Part shown: positions 24,641-36,050 of the stretch, piece by piece
How the letters are laid out: every line of letters starts with the position of its first letter
Position numbering within the stretch: position 1 is the first letter of the stretch
NCBI RefSeq assembly: GCF_963678635.1
Contig: NC_087063.1
Coordinates: 79,133,617 to 79,197,616, forward strand
Reading direction: 5' to 3'
DNA length: 64,000 nt
Source: Symsagittifera roscoffensis
Taxonomy: Eukaryota; Xenacoelomorpha; Acoela; Convolutidae
Notes under the pieces: generated by a model
Seen by the model: the letters and a program-made list of their open reading frames with translations, nothing else
Database searches by the model: none
What the model was told of the DNA's origin: nothing
Position numbers and translations under genes: made by a program

Positions 24641-27600
24641 GTGCAGTTCTCGCTGACTGGTCCCCTCCGATTTGTGCTGATCGCGGAAATATTGCAGCAG
24701 CTTCAAATGACCAGAATCAACAGCACAGAAAAATGGTGAGTACCCATCATCGTCTGCTTGCTCTATAAAGGATTTTCGTTCTTCATCGGGAATGACTTCC
24801 AGAATCATTCGGGCAATTCGTAAATTTCCGACTTGTGCAGCTGTGTGTAATGTCGTTTCTCTAATTCCATTTTTATATACCACTAGAGAAGCGTTCTGTT
24901 CCAGCAGACACTGAACTGTGTCTTCGCACTCGTTGAAACACGATTTTGAAAACAAGTTGTAACAATTGTCTCTCAGAAACGTTTGTCGTTGAGAACTGTC
25001 CAGTATGTCGACTATGATATGCAATAATGTTGGTTTGTGACAACAAAACGATAGCAAATTTTCCAGATCCGACAAATTCGTTCGCTTTATGACTTCAGCA
25101 ATTGTGGGTAGCTCCTTGCATTGTTTCAGAAAACTTCCACAATTGGGAGTTTTGAAAAACGCTGGCAGCCAAACTTCGCTAGAACTGTAAGCAAGTTCTG
25201 TATGTTGTTGGATAATGTATTTAATGAGATGAAATACATGTGGTTTCTCGGAGTCTCCTTTCAGGAACAATACTTCTAAAAGAGAGGATACAAGCTTAGT
25301 ATCATCTATCAAATGTTGCTTTATATCGGTTATCTTGGGAAAATCGCCACTGCGAATTTGCAGAACAAGTTTGTCGCCGACATGACTTTGATAATCATCA
25401 ATCACTTTACACACTGTTGAATTTTCCGTGTATATGATGACGCTTTTCACAGCTCGTGTTATCATGCTGTAAACAACTGAGAGAAGAAGATCGTGATGTC
25501 CATTCCCGATAAAAATGCAAACGTGATCCCATTCTGCCCCAGTGAATTCCAAATCTTCTATTTTAGACACACTTTCCATGTTAACATTAATTAGCTTCGC
25601 TTTTTGTTGTATCGTATTTTGACTGAGTGTTGTATACACTGAGAATACAACTGAGTTTGAGTTCTGTAACATTAAACAAGAATTATGCATATTGACCATT
25701 TAAAACTGTCGAAATTTTGATCAACAAATGAATGGAAAAAATACAAAAAAAAAACGAACCATTTCATGCATGACATGTTGCGGGTCTAGGTTTGATGGCC
25801 AAACTCGTTTCAACTGGAACGACTTTTTGTTCCCCGATGTGAAGCATTTGAAGAGAACAGCAGACGAAGCACCGAGTTCTTTTAATATCTTTTTATTCAG
25901 AATGTATGTCGATAGTCCAGATATATGCGCGGAACTTCTGTATAGTACCGTGAGATAACGCGTTTTGAATCCGCCCACGTACCGGCGGTCGTCAGGGACA
26001 TTCTCTTGACCACCAATAACACAAGCTACCCATGTGTTAAGAAAAACAGGGCTGTGAGCGTACGTAAGGACTTCTCCAAAGTCATTATGGTATACTTCGT
26101 CAATCAGTAACGTGGCTTTGCTCAGGGTGTTCTTAATGATATCTTTGAACTTGCTGAGATAAGTGACATGGAAATATCTTTCTTGACAATATTTCTGCCC
26201 AAACGTTTCTAAATCTTCATGGAAAGAACTTTTCCGGTCAGGTGTGAAGTAATACACGTGTTCTGGTGAAGAAACTTGTTTCCCGCATTTTTCTAATGCA
26301 AGCGCGAGTAGCAAAGATGACTTTCCGGATCCAGCCTCTCCGTAAACAACAAGGTTTCTAATGCCACTTCTCAGAATTGAGAGCTGCTGTGGACTTAGAA
26401 TAATGTCAGATAACTGGAACTGGAACTGGAACACCTTTCTGTCATCATATTTGACATCTGACGCCGCAGATTTGTTTCCATATCGAGATTCGATATAATC
26501 ATTATGCTGCTCTTGAAACCGGTCATGGACGCTCAAAGGTTGTTGAAAACTGTACGATAGATAAATTATACCAGCTATGTAATGATGTAACCTTGTTTTC
26601 TGACATTCCGCTTGATTATTGTTAAATGCCAAGATATCTGTCCACAAAGTTTGCTCGCAACATGATGATTGTCCCATCAGCCCGCTGAATCGATAAATAA
26701 ATTTCTTCTCTGGGGGTGATTTTACCGTTTCCTTTGTAATGAACCAAACTTGATTAAGAATGTCACTGGATGAACAATCAATGTCATTAACAACTTTTTT
26801 GCCAGCCGCTCGTTTTCTGTCTTCTTCGCCAGTCTTTCGTTTTCTTTTATTATCACTGATTCGGCCGCTGATATATTTACGAATGTCTTCCAATTGAACA
26901 TTGGTGAGTGCAATAATGAAGAAAACGTTCTCACCGAGATAAGCTCTGACAGTATTATGTTGTTCATGGGTTTGTTCCTAAATATACATTTGTGATTTAG
27001 GTTCTTCTCAACAAGGTAAAAATCATTATTAGTGTTTGAAGGCGAAATGCGAGGGGAATGTGTCAAAGTTTAGTAGCCAGTTCTCCGAAGAACACTCTAT
27101 GAATCAAACTGAGTAGGCAAACTTAATCAATCGCCGCAGTAAGATTGCTCACCTGGTGAGTTGTATATGTCTTGATGATACTCATCAGCATGTGTTGAAT
27201 TCTCGGAACAGTCCTTGTAAGCATCTGTTCAATTTTCTCTTTGATGATTTTTGCAGGTGTCTTGCCACAAGAGCGACCAACTTCTATCGCCACAAGTTGG
27301 TGGTTGTTGACGTAGAGCCAATCTATCTCAAAGCTGCAAAGACGATGATAGCAAAGTAATTTTTTAAAAAGTTATGTGTTTTATAAGACTTTTTACCGTC
27401 GAACAATCAAGTTTTAACCCGAGCACAAAAAACGCGCTGACCCCGAGCACAAAAATTCTGTCTTTTTCTTCAAAAATTAAAACAAAAACCACTCACTTGT
27501 CAGTGTAAGATGCATTTGAAAACACTCTGATCGAATTTGAGCCATTAAAACTGTGTAGAAACAATCCCGCTGCTTCATCAATGTTTGCAACACACTCATC

Positions 27601-27669
27601 CCAGAATTCAAGAAATTCGCCTATAATAGTGAAGAAGGCTGCATAGTAATCGCGAAAGAGACGCCAGAT
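21425..27669 (-). CDS. Spliced nuclease-helicase-ankyrin gene (5' end not found)
   Basis: Four exons with matching phase: 27669-27497, 27333-27153, 26977-25760 and 25663-21425; introns 163, 175 and 96 bp, all GT...AG. Joined length is about 1,936 residues. The first two exons carry a PD-(D/E)XK-like core (FEIDWLYV, then VAIEVGRS). Exon 3 has a lysine/arginine-rich linker, then LSPQQLSIL (Q-like motif), Walker A GEAGSGKSS (about 26317-26343), LLIDEV (about 26090-26112), IGGQEN (motif III-like) and YRSS (motif IV-like). Exon 4 opens with FTGAEWDHV and MITRAV (motif V/VI-like), then about 200 residues of helical linker and ankyrin repeats. This fits a cytosolic P-loop sensor or effector; its real role is unknown. 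No initiator ATG was found upstream, so at least one 5' exon is missing. The terminal stop at 21425 may itself be a lesion. Confidence 0.75.
27153..27333 (-). CDS. Exon carrying the PD-(D/E)XK-like nuclease core
   Basis: A 181-bp exon between TTTGCAG and CAG|GTGAGC. It encodes FEIDWLYVNNHQLVAIEVG, with the acidic D and E of a PD-(D/E)XK fold (E-x-D ... E-V-G). The usual Lys after E-x is a Gly here; basic residues follow in GKTPAKIIKEK. It ends in phase 0 and the next exon at 26977 starts in phase 0 after TTTAG. The plus-strand ORF over the same bases is its shadow. Confidence 0.7.
27497..27669 (-). CDS. First visible exon of the nuclease-helicase-ankyrin gene
   Basis: A 173-bp exon with CTAG acceptor before 27669 and AA|GTGAGT donor after 27497. 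It reads IWRLFRDYYAAFFTIIGEFL and then a FWDECVANIDEAAG helix and ends in phase 2 (SNASYTD plus two bases). The next exon supplies exactly one base, which completes an Asn codon and leads into FEIDW. The upstream side is stopped in frame by the TAG that forms the acceptor, so it cannot be the first coding exon. Confidence 0.65.
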
Positions 27670-28515
27670 CTAGTCACCTTGAGAAGATAGCAAAAACTTT
27701 TCGAAAACTTTTATGTGTTTTATAAGATTTTTAACTGGCCAAAAATCATGAAAACAATTCCAGAAACTTGCATGTTGGATTTTCGGCCCACTAAGCGAAT
27801 TTTAATTTTTCTTGAAATCTTGGAAAAATCTTCAAGACAAGATTCTTCAAAATTCTTCAAGATTTTTTGAAGGTTTTTCAAGATCTTTACCGATATCTAA
27901 GAAAATTATTTTAAAATTTTCACGATCATTTTTTCAAATTTTAAGGAGAAAAAAGATTTGTAGCATAAAAGAGGTATCACTAACAAGAATTGAAGTAATG
28001 TTTACAGAAATTGGTCAAAAAATCTATAGTTCATCAATTTTGTAACCTTTCAATGGTCGAATTGCTGTTTTTGTGGTTGATACCCGAAATTATTTTTATG
28101 AATGTAATTGAATATTTGAAACAGATTTCTGGTTTGTTTGTCATTGTGTAAGACCAAAAAAAATTCAATATGGGCAATTTAAAAAACTCTAGTTGAGCTG
28201 CTGATGAAATAAATTCGATTTAATTTTCTTTTTTTTTTGTTTTTCTTCCTCTTTGGGTAGGGGCTTTTGTTGCATTCCAACTCGAAGCAATTTAATTTTT
28301 AAACAAATCTCTAGCAAAAGGGGAGTGTTGACAAAAATTGTGTAAGGTCAGTATTAAATCAACATTTTGATCAAATTGAAGAAATTGTGTCGCTGGATGA
28401 TTATGTTTCTTTCAATCTTTGCAACTGCTGTTAGTTTGTCGCTTTATGGTGCAATTTTTAATCAACATTTTTGTGTTTTTTTGTTAAAAACACATTACGA
28501 GGCCAAACCGTGCAT
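27670..28515. other. Upstream flank of the nuclease-helicase-ankyrin gene
   Basis: The missing 5' exon and promoter should lie here or further right, but no exon could be picked. A cluster of CTTCAAGATT-type words at about 27810-27900 is low-complexity; a similar cluster is at 42050-42190. Confidence 0.4.
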
Positions 28516-28519
28516 TCTC

Positions 28520-29580
28520 TGCATTGTAAGTGGAATCCGCAACAGGCCAAAATCAGATTTGTCGCGGATCCGCATTATTGCTTCTTTTCTTTGATATTCT
28601 ATGCTGTTTCGGTTTCCACAAACAAATACCTAAATCATTGTACCGCTCAAAATCGCTCGAAATATAGGCGAATTTGCGGAATCCGCAACTGTATTTGCGG
28701 AATCCAGAACAGTTTCTAGAATCCAAAAGCAAATAATAAAACATTTGTATTGTTAAATTGAGTTGTTGCGGAATCCGCAACTGTAAATGGAATCCGCAAA
28801 CTGTAAGTGGAATCCACATTTTGTTTGCAGATTCCCTTTACATATATTTATATGTGTAGTAGCCTTTAAAATGATATCTTTTAAACACATCATTTGACTT
28901 CACTAGAATAGAAATTTACTAGAATAGAAATTTGCTAAAATAGATCAGTGTTTGGGATTAGTGGAATCCCAATTACTGACCAGTATTTGGGATCGATGAA
29001 ATCTCAAATACTAAATTAATTCGACAATTTGCTATGCGTTGAGTTTCTAATCACTCTCAACCTAATGACTCCAAATAATGGATATTTTCCATATTTATTT
29101 CACATCATTCCAGTTTTTGGGATTTCATCAATCCCAAATACTGACCTAATTTGTCGATATGGTGTGTGTACCATACACTCTCAACTCTATGACTTCAAAT
29201 GTTGAAATTGTTTGGTGTTGTGTTTCCAAAATACTAAAAGATGATATCCACCGATTTAGGTAATCAATGTTTTAAATTTGCTCGTGAATTCCGCTGACAA
29301 TGGTTAAGTCATTGCTTTTAAGTTCCGCATTGTTAGAGATAAGAACTCCAGCTCAGCTTTTAATTGCTCATATGCAAGTTCAGTCTTGAACAAATTTCGG
29401 AGTCACTTAAAGTTTGCGGAATCCACTTACATTTGCTGATTCCGCGTACATTTTCCGGAATCCACTTACAGTTGCGGAATCCGCGAGAAAACATAGGCGC
29501 CGACAAAATTTGCGTTACAGGTATATGTATGCGGAATCCACTGAAAATTTGTTTGTGGAATCCACTTTCATTTTGGAACA
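28520..29580. repeat. Dispersed GGAATCC minisatellite
   Basis: Two clusters (28520-28830 and 29405-29575) of a short word around TTGCGGAATCCGCAA or GCGGAATCCACTTACA, at least a dozen times in both orientations because the core is palindromic. Spacing is irregular. No coding content. Confidence 0.75.
28953..29143. repeat. Three related hairpins TTTGGGATT...AATCCCAAA
   Basis: Hairpins at 28953-28970 (GGGATT/AATCCC), 28981-29012 (AGTATTTGGGAT paired with ATCTCAAATACT, one mismatch) and about 29111-29143 (AGTTTTTGGGATT paired with AATCCCAAATACT). They share the same arm sequence. The words ACTCTCAAC and AATGACTCCAAAT flank them in repeated order, so the units were duplicated. Confidence 0.65.
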
Positions 29581-30616
29581 TTTTTTAAGACTTGTCTGGG
29601 GAATCCAGGAACATACAGAAACAAAATTCTGCTCGTATCCAGTTTACAGTTTGGCTTCGTAATGCATGTCGTTGATTAGAAACGGTTTTCTAAAAGTAAT
29701 ACCATTCGGTCAGTTTTGCATTTTAATTGCTCTCAGTACCCCATTTTGCTTGATTTGAAGAGTTTTTGAGAATTGTTTTGGCGTTTTTTATAGAGAAAAG
29801 TCAATTTGAGCGGTCGATTATTTTAACGAAGCTTAGAACGCTTAGTTATTTATGGATTGACTACTCGAAATTCGAGGTTAAAAGCAAAATATAAAAGTCT
29901 TGCAAATGTTGTTAGAGTTTTTACGGCTGAGGCTGTCTTAGCATTTCGATATGTCATTTTTGTCGTTTTGTGTCATTGAAAAAAAATTCTGTACTGAGAA
30001 AAGTTTTTTTTTCTTCAAACATCCTTTCAAAAATCTGCTTGGGTAAAGCGTATTAATTACTGCTTGTGCTTATGGCAAGGAGTATTTGATGAGTCAGGTG
30101 TCTGTCTTCAATGATAAGATTGGGGGTTTGAATTTCCTAGATGTTTTATTTGCAATGTTGATTTCCTTTTCAGGCTGCTTTGTAGTTTCTTGCAACTTAA
30201 GAACTACATGACGCTTGTTTTTCCCATTTCGCCTGCAGTGATGCCTGTCTCTACAGTGCAGTACTGCAGTGCAGTACTGGACGCCTCTACGTAGAATAGG
30301 CTTCCATATGTTTTTCCGAGGATTTTTTCAAATACTAGATCCCGTACTTTTTTAAACGTTAATTATCATAAAGTTTCCCCATTCCAGCTGCGTGTTTTGG
30401 CAAATTGAGGAGTCACAGTTGAGATGGATTATGATTTTCAACAAGGCATAGTTTTCAGAAAAAACGTATCAAGAATCAGGTTTTTATTTTGCTTAAAGAT
30501 TTTTTTTATTACACTTGCGAAAGCAAATGTCTTGTAATCGAGAACTAGATGTTTTTCCCTAAACGTTTTATCTTACACATTTTCAGCTTGCTGTTCTATT
30601 GAATCATAGCAACTTT

Positions 30617-30690
30617 GCACTCGGCCTAGAGGTAACGCCGTCACCCTGAGGTTTGTGATTTGAAATCCGGTGGGATCTTGTTTTGTTCCA
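30617..30690 (+). mobile_element. tRNA-like SINE head, copy 1
   Basis: CGGCCTAGAGGTAACGCCGT resembles an RNA polymerase III A box (TRGYNNARNGG), and the TGATTTGAAATCCGG that follows resembles a B box (GWTCRANNC). No cloverleaf or CCA end is formed. Similar but weaker heads lie at about 30090-30150 (GGGGGTTTGAATTTCC) and 31188-31250 (TGATTTGAATCTCC). Confidence 0.5.
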
Positions 30691-31639
30691 GTAAGAATTG
30701 ATTTACCGGACTTGCGCTTGACTGCTCAACTTTTGTCGGCTTATATACCATATCAGGGATTTTTCTTGTAATGTAAGTAATTATCATAGTAGTTACAAGT
30801 GTTGTTCATTGTAGTCTAAGATGGACTTGAAACTTTTTTAAAAATTTTTTGGCTCAACTGCTGTCTGCTCAAAGTTTTTGAGAATTTTTTTGCCATTTTT
30901 TATCAAGAAACTTGTATTTTAGTTGAAGAATACTATGAAAAAGCTCAAAAATGGGCTGCTCGAACGTCGAGGTCAAACAAAAAAAATAATTTGAAAGGCT
31001 TGCAGATGTTTAAGAAAATTTGTGGTTGAAGCCGACCTAGCGTTTTTTTTTGCCGTTTTGTGTTATTTAAAAAACTTCTGTACAGAGAGGTGTTTTTTCT
31101 AACAAAGAATTTTCTTTTTACTCAAACATCAATTGGAAAATCCGTTCAAGTAAAGCGTATTGATTGCTGCTTGTGTTTTTGATAAAGGTTAGGTGGTAAG
31201 GCAAGTGACTTTATTGAATCGATCGTGATTTGAATCTCCTAGATAATTTTCAATTCAGAGTTTGCCTTCAGGCTGCATTGTAATTTCTTGGAACTTAAGA
31301 CCTACAAGATGCTTGTTTCTGTGTCCATGTTTTTCCATTTCAAGTAAAAGTTCCCGTACTTTTATACGTTTTTATCATAGAGTTTTTCGCTTCTAGCTGC
31401 TTATTTTGGCATTTTGAGTATTCATAGTTGAGATAGATGAAGGTTTTTAACAGTCAACAGGGTTCAGAAAAAAACGTATAAGTAGTCAAGTTTTAAATGT
31501 GATCCAATGTTTTCTATGGTTGAACTTGCGTAAGCAGGTGTCTTCTGATCGCGAGCTAGTTTTTTCCGTAAATAAATTTTCTTACACATTTGCATCTTAA
31601 TTTTTTATTGAATCATTGCAAATTGCAGCTTTATTGACA

Positions 31640-31712
31640 ATTGACCTAGAGATAACGCCGTCGCTTTTGTACCCTAAGAATCGGGTTTCGATTCCTGGTT
31701 GAATCTTGTTTT
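31640..31712 (+). mobile_element. tRNA-like SINE head, copy 2
   Basis: GACCTAGAGATAACGCCGTC followed by GGGTTTCGATTCCTGG, the latter a very good B box. It is homologous to 30617-30690 in the neighbouring repeat unit and followed by a T-run. Confidence 0.55.
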
Positions 31713-32412
31713 TTTTTTAAATTTTGCATACAAAATGAAAAAAATTTCCAAACCAAAATGATTAATCGAATTTTAGTTTATCTGCTCAACTTTGGTTGGC
31801 TTAGTTGCCATGTCAGTTATTTGTCTTATGATGTAAGCAAGTATCGTTTTAGTTACCAGTGTTATTCATTGTAGATCATATTTTCAATCTTTTTCGGCTC
31901 AACTGCTTTCTGCTCAAAGGTTGTCGATTTTTTTTCCAATTCATAGGTTTTGATCCATATGATCACAATTTAATTGTCTTCACCAGCATGTTTATTCCAA
32001 TTGATAGTTTCCGTTTGATAAAAACAGATATTATGAAAGTTTTCTGGATCGAATTTTTCAATATTGTTTTGCTCGGACGCTTTGGATTTTTTCTGGTTTA
32101 GTTTTCTCGAAACAATTGTAACAGTTTTCAAAAAAAAGTCTTCCGACGGAAAGACCGCCTCTTTGCCTGTGTGCTTGCACACTTTCCCAGTATCTTTTTC
32201 CTTTTACCTGAAAAAGTCCGATAAAGTCTGTGAGGGGAACATTTGACCCATACTTTTTATGTTTTCTCAAAAACTATCCTATCAAATCTGAGATTTTGTT
32301 TTTCATGAACAGAAGAAAATAGAAAATTGAATGCGCACATAAAATTATGCCCATCGAAATAGACACTTTTTCAGTTTTTTGACTGTTTCTGACTTTTCTC
32401 GAAAACTAACTT

Positions 32413-33350
32413 ACCGTATCTGGGTTTAAGCGATATCTTGGCTTAACAGAGATTTTGGGTTTAACCGAAATCACAAGTTGCATGAATATCCTCTATGTCA
32501 GCGGCTACGCCCAAACTGTTTAACGAGAGAACTATGATTCTCGGAGATGTCAAATTTTTTGTTGACCCTTTTGTTTGGACTCTTCTCGATAAAGTGCCAG
32601 ATCTGATATCATAGGTTTGACCAAAACAACAGATTGTTGAAAGCCTACCAGCAAAAATGGCCACTACAAAATTCTTTAAAAAATGTTATGGCCTTCAAAC
32701 TAGCCAAAGTTATACATGTTTGAGGTTTATTGAAAACTTTTTGAATTTTATCGAAAAAGAGACCGTGTTAAATCAAGAAACCCCTTATTAGGAATCTTTT
32801 CTGCTATAGTGGCCACGATCTACTTTTTGGGCCATTAGTTGTCTTTTATCGAGAGACAAGAAAATTTTGGTTCACCTAGTTTTTTTTTCTCAAAATTTTT
32901 TTACTGCTTGTTTTTTTGTTGTCTCCGCTTGGAATCTGTTTTTATTAGTGTTACCACGAGCATCCGGTTGCTCTGACGAGGTGACTTAGAGTTTCCAACC
33001 AGTTCTAAGTTTCAAAAGCTATCTTTGAATTATGCGGAAAAATTTAAACCTTTGTCATTATAGTTTGTCACTGTTTACACATAGCCTAATTGTTGTGATA
33101 ATCTTTTTGAATAGTTTGAGATGAAGAATGATAGCCAACCTATATTCAATGATGGTCATTTTTTTTGGCCAAGTTGACATTTGCGAATGAGATGAAACAA
33201 ACGAATATTTGGGGAAATTACAAGGACTATTGGGAGATCCAAAATTTCTCGTAGTATTTACAAAAATGGTCAGCATAGTAGTCAAGCAAAGCAAAGAGAT
33301 CAAAAACTGAGCGCGGCTTAACCGAAATTTGATAATAGAGTTAGAAATAA
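32413..33350. mobile_element. Possible pogo/Tigger-like non-autonomous remnant
   Basis: Left end: ACCGTATCTGGGTTTAAGCG then GGGTTTAACCGAAATC (32412-32471). Right end: GGCTTAACCGAAATTTG to ATACTGTATCC (33316-33366), the latter inverted relative to the first words. GGTTAACCGAA words are typical near pogo/Tigger ends. Inside, the minus ORF at 32461-32664 could hold a HTH-like piece but is too weak to assign. Confidence 0.3.
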
Positions 33351-33429
33351 ATTTATACTGTATCCGAAAGAATTGTAGATCTTGAGAGTTACTCTCGTAA
33401 TTTATGCCTGAATTTCTCCAATATTGATA

Positions 33430-33678
33430 TTACAGCAGACAATGGACGATATCCTGCAAATAACGAATAACATCATGTCGATTAACATTCCCAGACAACA
33501 TAATATTGCCGCTTTTTATCCTCTGAAACTTGAAACAATTGCACCTGTGATTGTGAATGTCATGTATTATGCGGATCGTGACGTTGTTTGGAGGCGCAGA
33601 TGATGGCTGAAAAAACTCCTGAACAATAAAAGACAACCATTGTTTTTGAACAGTGCTTATCTCTTCGCGACGTAACAA
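33430..33678 (-). pseudogene. Possible DDE transposase fragment (pogo/Tigger type)
   Basis: An 82-codon minus frame with KQWLSFIVQEFFQP, then NVTIRIIHDIHNH. The spacing resembles the region of the second catalytic Asp in DDE_1 transposases (...LLILDNHxSH...). The following LPPH block is not recognisable. A single-frame resemblance only. Confidence 0.3.
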
Positions 33679-33699
33679 TTGGATCAGAAGTGATAGCCA

Positions 33700-34140
33700 A
33701 CCGTATCCTATAATATACTCACAAACAAGTTGTTTATGCCAATAACCCTAACAATCCGTAGCCTAACACCGTAAAAGAAAACACCAAAGCTGAATTGCAT
33801 GCAAAAACTGGAACATCTACTAAAACGAGAAAACCGAAAGGTTCCTAATTACTGAGCTGAAACGAAGGTGTTATGGAATCACCAAAACGTCCCCTCCAAA
33901 GCAAGACACAAGCGAATAATCCTATGTGACGATCCGTAAAAAAGCAAAAAATAAGTTTTTCTAACTTTGATGAGCAGGAAGAAACTCAGTCTATTGCAGG
34001 TGAAATTGTAACGCAATTGTTCCTCTTATCGTTACAATACTGAAACCAATTGCACCAGCAAATCGTTATAATGTTTAAAAGCACCAGGCAAAACTTCAGG
34101 AGGTGCCCCTCGTGTTAAACAGTCGACTGGTACCTTGCCA
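33700..34140. other. No gene recognised
   Basis: AT-rich sequence between the possible transposase fragment and the LINE remnant; no domain, repeat or splice-consistent exon was seen. Confidence 0.4.
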
Positions 34141-34149
34141 TAAATCTGT

Positions 34150-36050
34150 ATTATCCAATTTATCTGACTGTAATAACAGTTTTTCAGTTCTGCCTCGAAG
34201 CATTATGTCACTAAAAACACTTTTCGAAAAACTGAAAGCATTTATAATAAGTCTTAAGTAACCGACAGATATAATTTGGTTAAGTGAAGTTGGGCTTACT
34301 GATAATGATAGCTATACAGATTATCTTTAATGGATAGTTTGATTTTTTTTAGTAAAAACCGGACTAATATAGGGGAGGAGGGGTCATAAACTAACATAAG
34401 GAAAACGTGAAGAAGCTCAGGCAACTGTAATGTCCATTTGAAGATTCGATCTTCACTTAGGTCAAGAAAAACAGTGTTGGGTTGAAAAAAGGTGTTGTTG
34501 AAAACACATCAAAAGCAAATAAATTGCAATTTTAAAGATTTCTCGGAGTTGAATAGTTCAACACTGAAAAGATCCTTATATGCGGAGATTATAATATCAA
34601 AACGCTAGAGGAGAATCAGTTTTCTAATAGCTACCTAATAATCATCATTTCTAATTTTTGTTGTAGAACCGACTCGCGTATCAACATAATCTTCCTGTAA
34701 CGATCACTTTCTATATAAGAGTTTATCGAATGCTAGAAATAAAGTCAAGCAGTACGAAAACATTGCCGATCCTAATCATATGGCCAACAAAACAACTATT
34801 TTCAGATTCTATATATATTTTAGGGATACTACTTTTCTAAAACTCAAATCAAGGCTGAGTATTTTTCTCAAAGACTTGAAATAATCGTTCGAAGCGAAAG
34901 AAAATGAGGTTCTTCTAATAGAAAATCCTGGACAAGCTTTTAAAAATTTTCAATCTATCTGCACAAAATTTATGAGCCGATTTGCCCTAATCAAGAAAAA
35001 ACCTAGCAAGAAACCACATCTTCCTTGGTTCAACGATGCGATTAAAACTTTCAAAAAAAGAGGAACAAAGCACACAAAATATTGAAAAAATAGAAAACAG
35101 TACATTATAAAATAACTTAAATAATTTTAAAAAAAAGCAAGCAAAAGCAATGAATAAACGAAATTTTTATCTGAATGAGTTCGTGAATTGTATTGCTGAC
35201 TCAAGACAAACATATAAACTACTTAATAAGCTAAATGGCAAATCTTCAACTCGTTTGAAAGTGCCCATTCCTGAATCATTCCAAAGGTTCATTAATAATC
35301 CACTATTAGAGATGTTGCAAAAAATTCAATGAATTTTTGATTAATTGATGAAAACTTGAAAACAGATGATACAAGTGTATCTCCACTTCGGTACCTAAAT
35401 AAAGTTTCTTGAAAGACCAACGCCATTGGGGATCAACAAATACAAATGTCAGTTGGACGACTGTTCGACATCCGGAGATGACTACATTACCAATCAAGTA
35501 GTGAAAGTCTAAAAACGTTAAGGCCCCATTTCTACCGTTCCTACCGGAAAACTATTTCCAGAAAGCAAAATTGTTTCCTGTTTAAAAAACAGATCTCGAT
35601 TTGATGAAAAAAAATACAATCTCTTAACTTATTGTATGGAGCAAGCTATACGAAAGAACAATGTATAATCGAATCTAAGCATACACGGAAGAATTAGCTT
35701 TGTTATATAGAAAACAGTTTGGGTTCACATCAAAACAAAAGACCATAGTAGATGTTGTTGAACTAAATCAAAAAACAAGACTTGAAAACTAGTTTAAGCA
35801 GGCTCATAGTTTCTTCTTTGATTTAAGAAAACTTTTGATACTCTCAATCATGAAATAATTCTTATGAAATTTGATGTAAAGGTAGATAGATGCAATTGCT
35901 TAAAAAGGTTAAAGTCCTGCCTCAACAATTATTAAGAACGAGTTTAAATAAACGTTTTTTCTTCAGATTGGAAAAAAAGCGGCATCCCATGAGGATCATT
36001 TTAAGGTCCGTTGCTGTTTTTAATATAAATTAAAGGTTTGCCCGTGACTT
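34150..36050 (+). pseudogene. APE-type LINE remnant (endonuclease and reverse transcriptase)
   Basis: Broken over all three frames but in canonical order. APE endonuclease: ISLK, IIWLSEVGLTDND (near 34272), an NRTNIGGGG piece (near 34358) and ILICGDYNIK (near 34570). Linker: KKPHLPWFNDAIKTFKKRG (near 35010) and ADSRQTYKLLNKLNG (near 35195-35240). Reverse transcriptase: a QAIRKNN segment (near 35645), FFDLRK.FDTLNHE (near 35815, motif A) and a GIP.GSF piece (near 35975, motif B-like). The YADD/FADD motif is not seen. This gene order is that of CR1/L2/Jockey-like LINEs; the clade is not assigned. Confidence 0.7.

Larger units (their letters stand above)
29860..31930 (+). repeat. Diverged tandem duplication of about 1.07 kb
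   Basis: Blocks recur about 1,065-1,080 bp apart: TCGAGGTTAAAAGC near 29870 and TCGAGGTCAAAC near 30977; GTAAAGCGTATTAATTACTG near 30044 and GTAAAGCGTATTGATTGCTG near 31151; GTTACAAGTGTTGTTCATTG near 30792 and GTTACCAGTGTTATTCATTG near 31852, where a third, short copy starts. Each unit contains two tRNA-like segments. Divergence is high, so the duplication is old. Confidence 0.7.

Noticed and set aside
14555-25699. Ankyrin genes from a bacterial symbiont
   Set aside because: The array is joined to upstream exons by spliceosomal introns and lies among animal retroelements.
31640-31712. A functional tRNA gene
   Set aside because: Only A and B box-like segments are present; no acceptor stem or anticodon arm can be folded.
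32461-32664. HTH domain of a Tigger/pogo transposase
   Set aside because: Too short and in the wrong order relative to the DDE-like fragment at 33430-33678; kept only as part of a weak element call.
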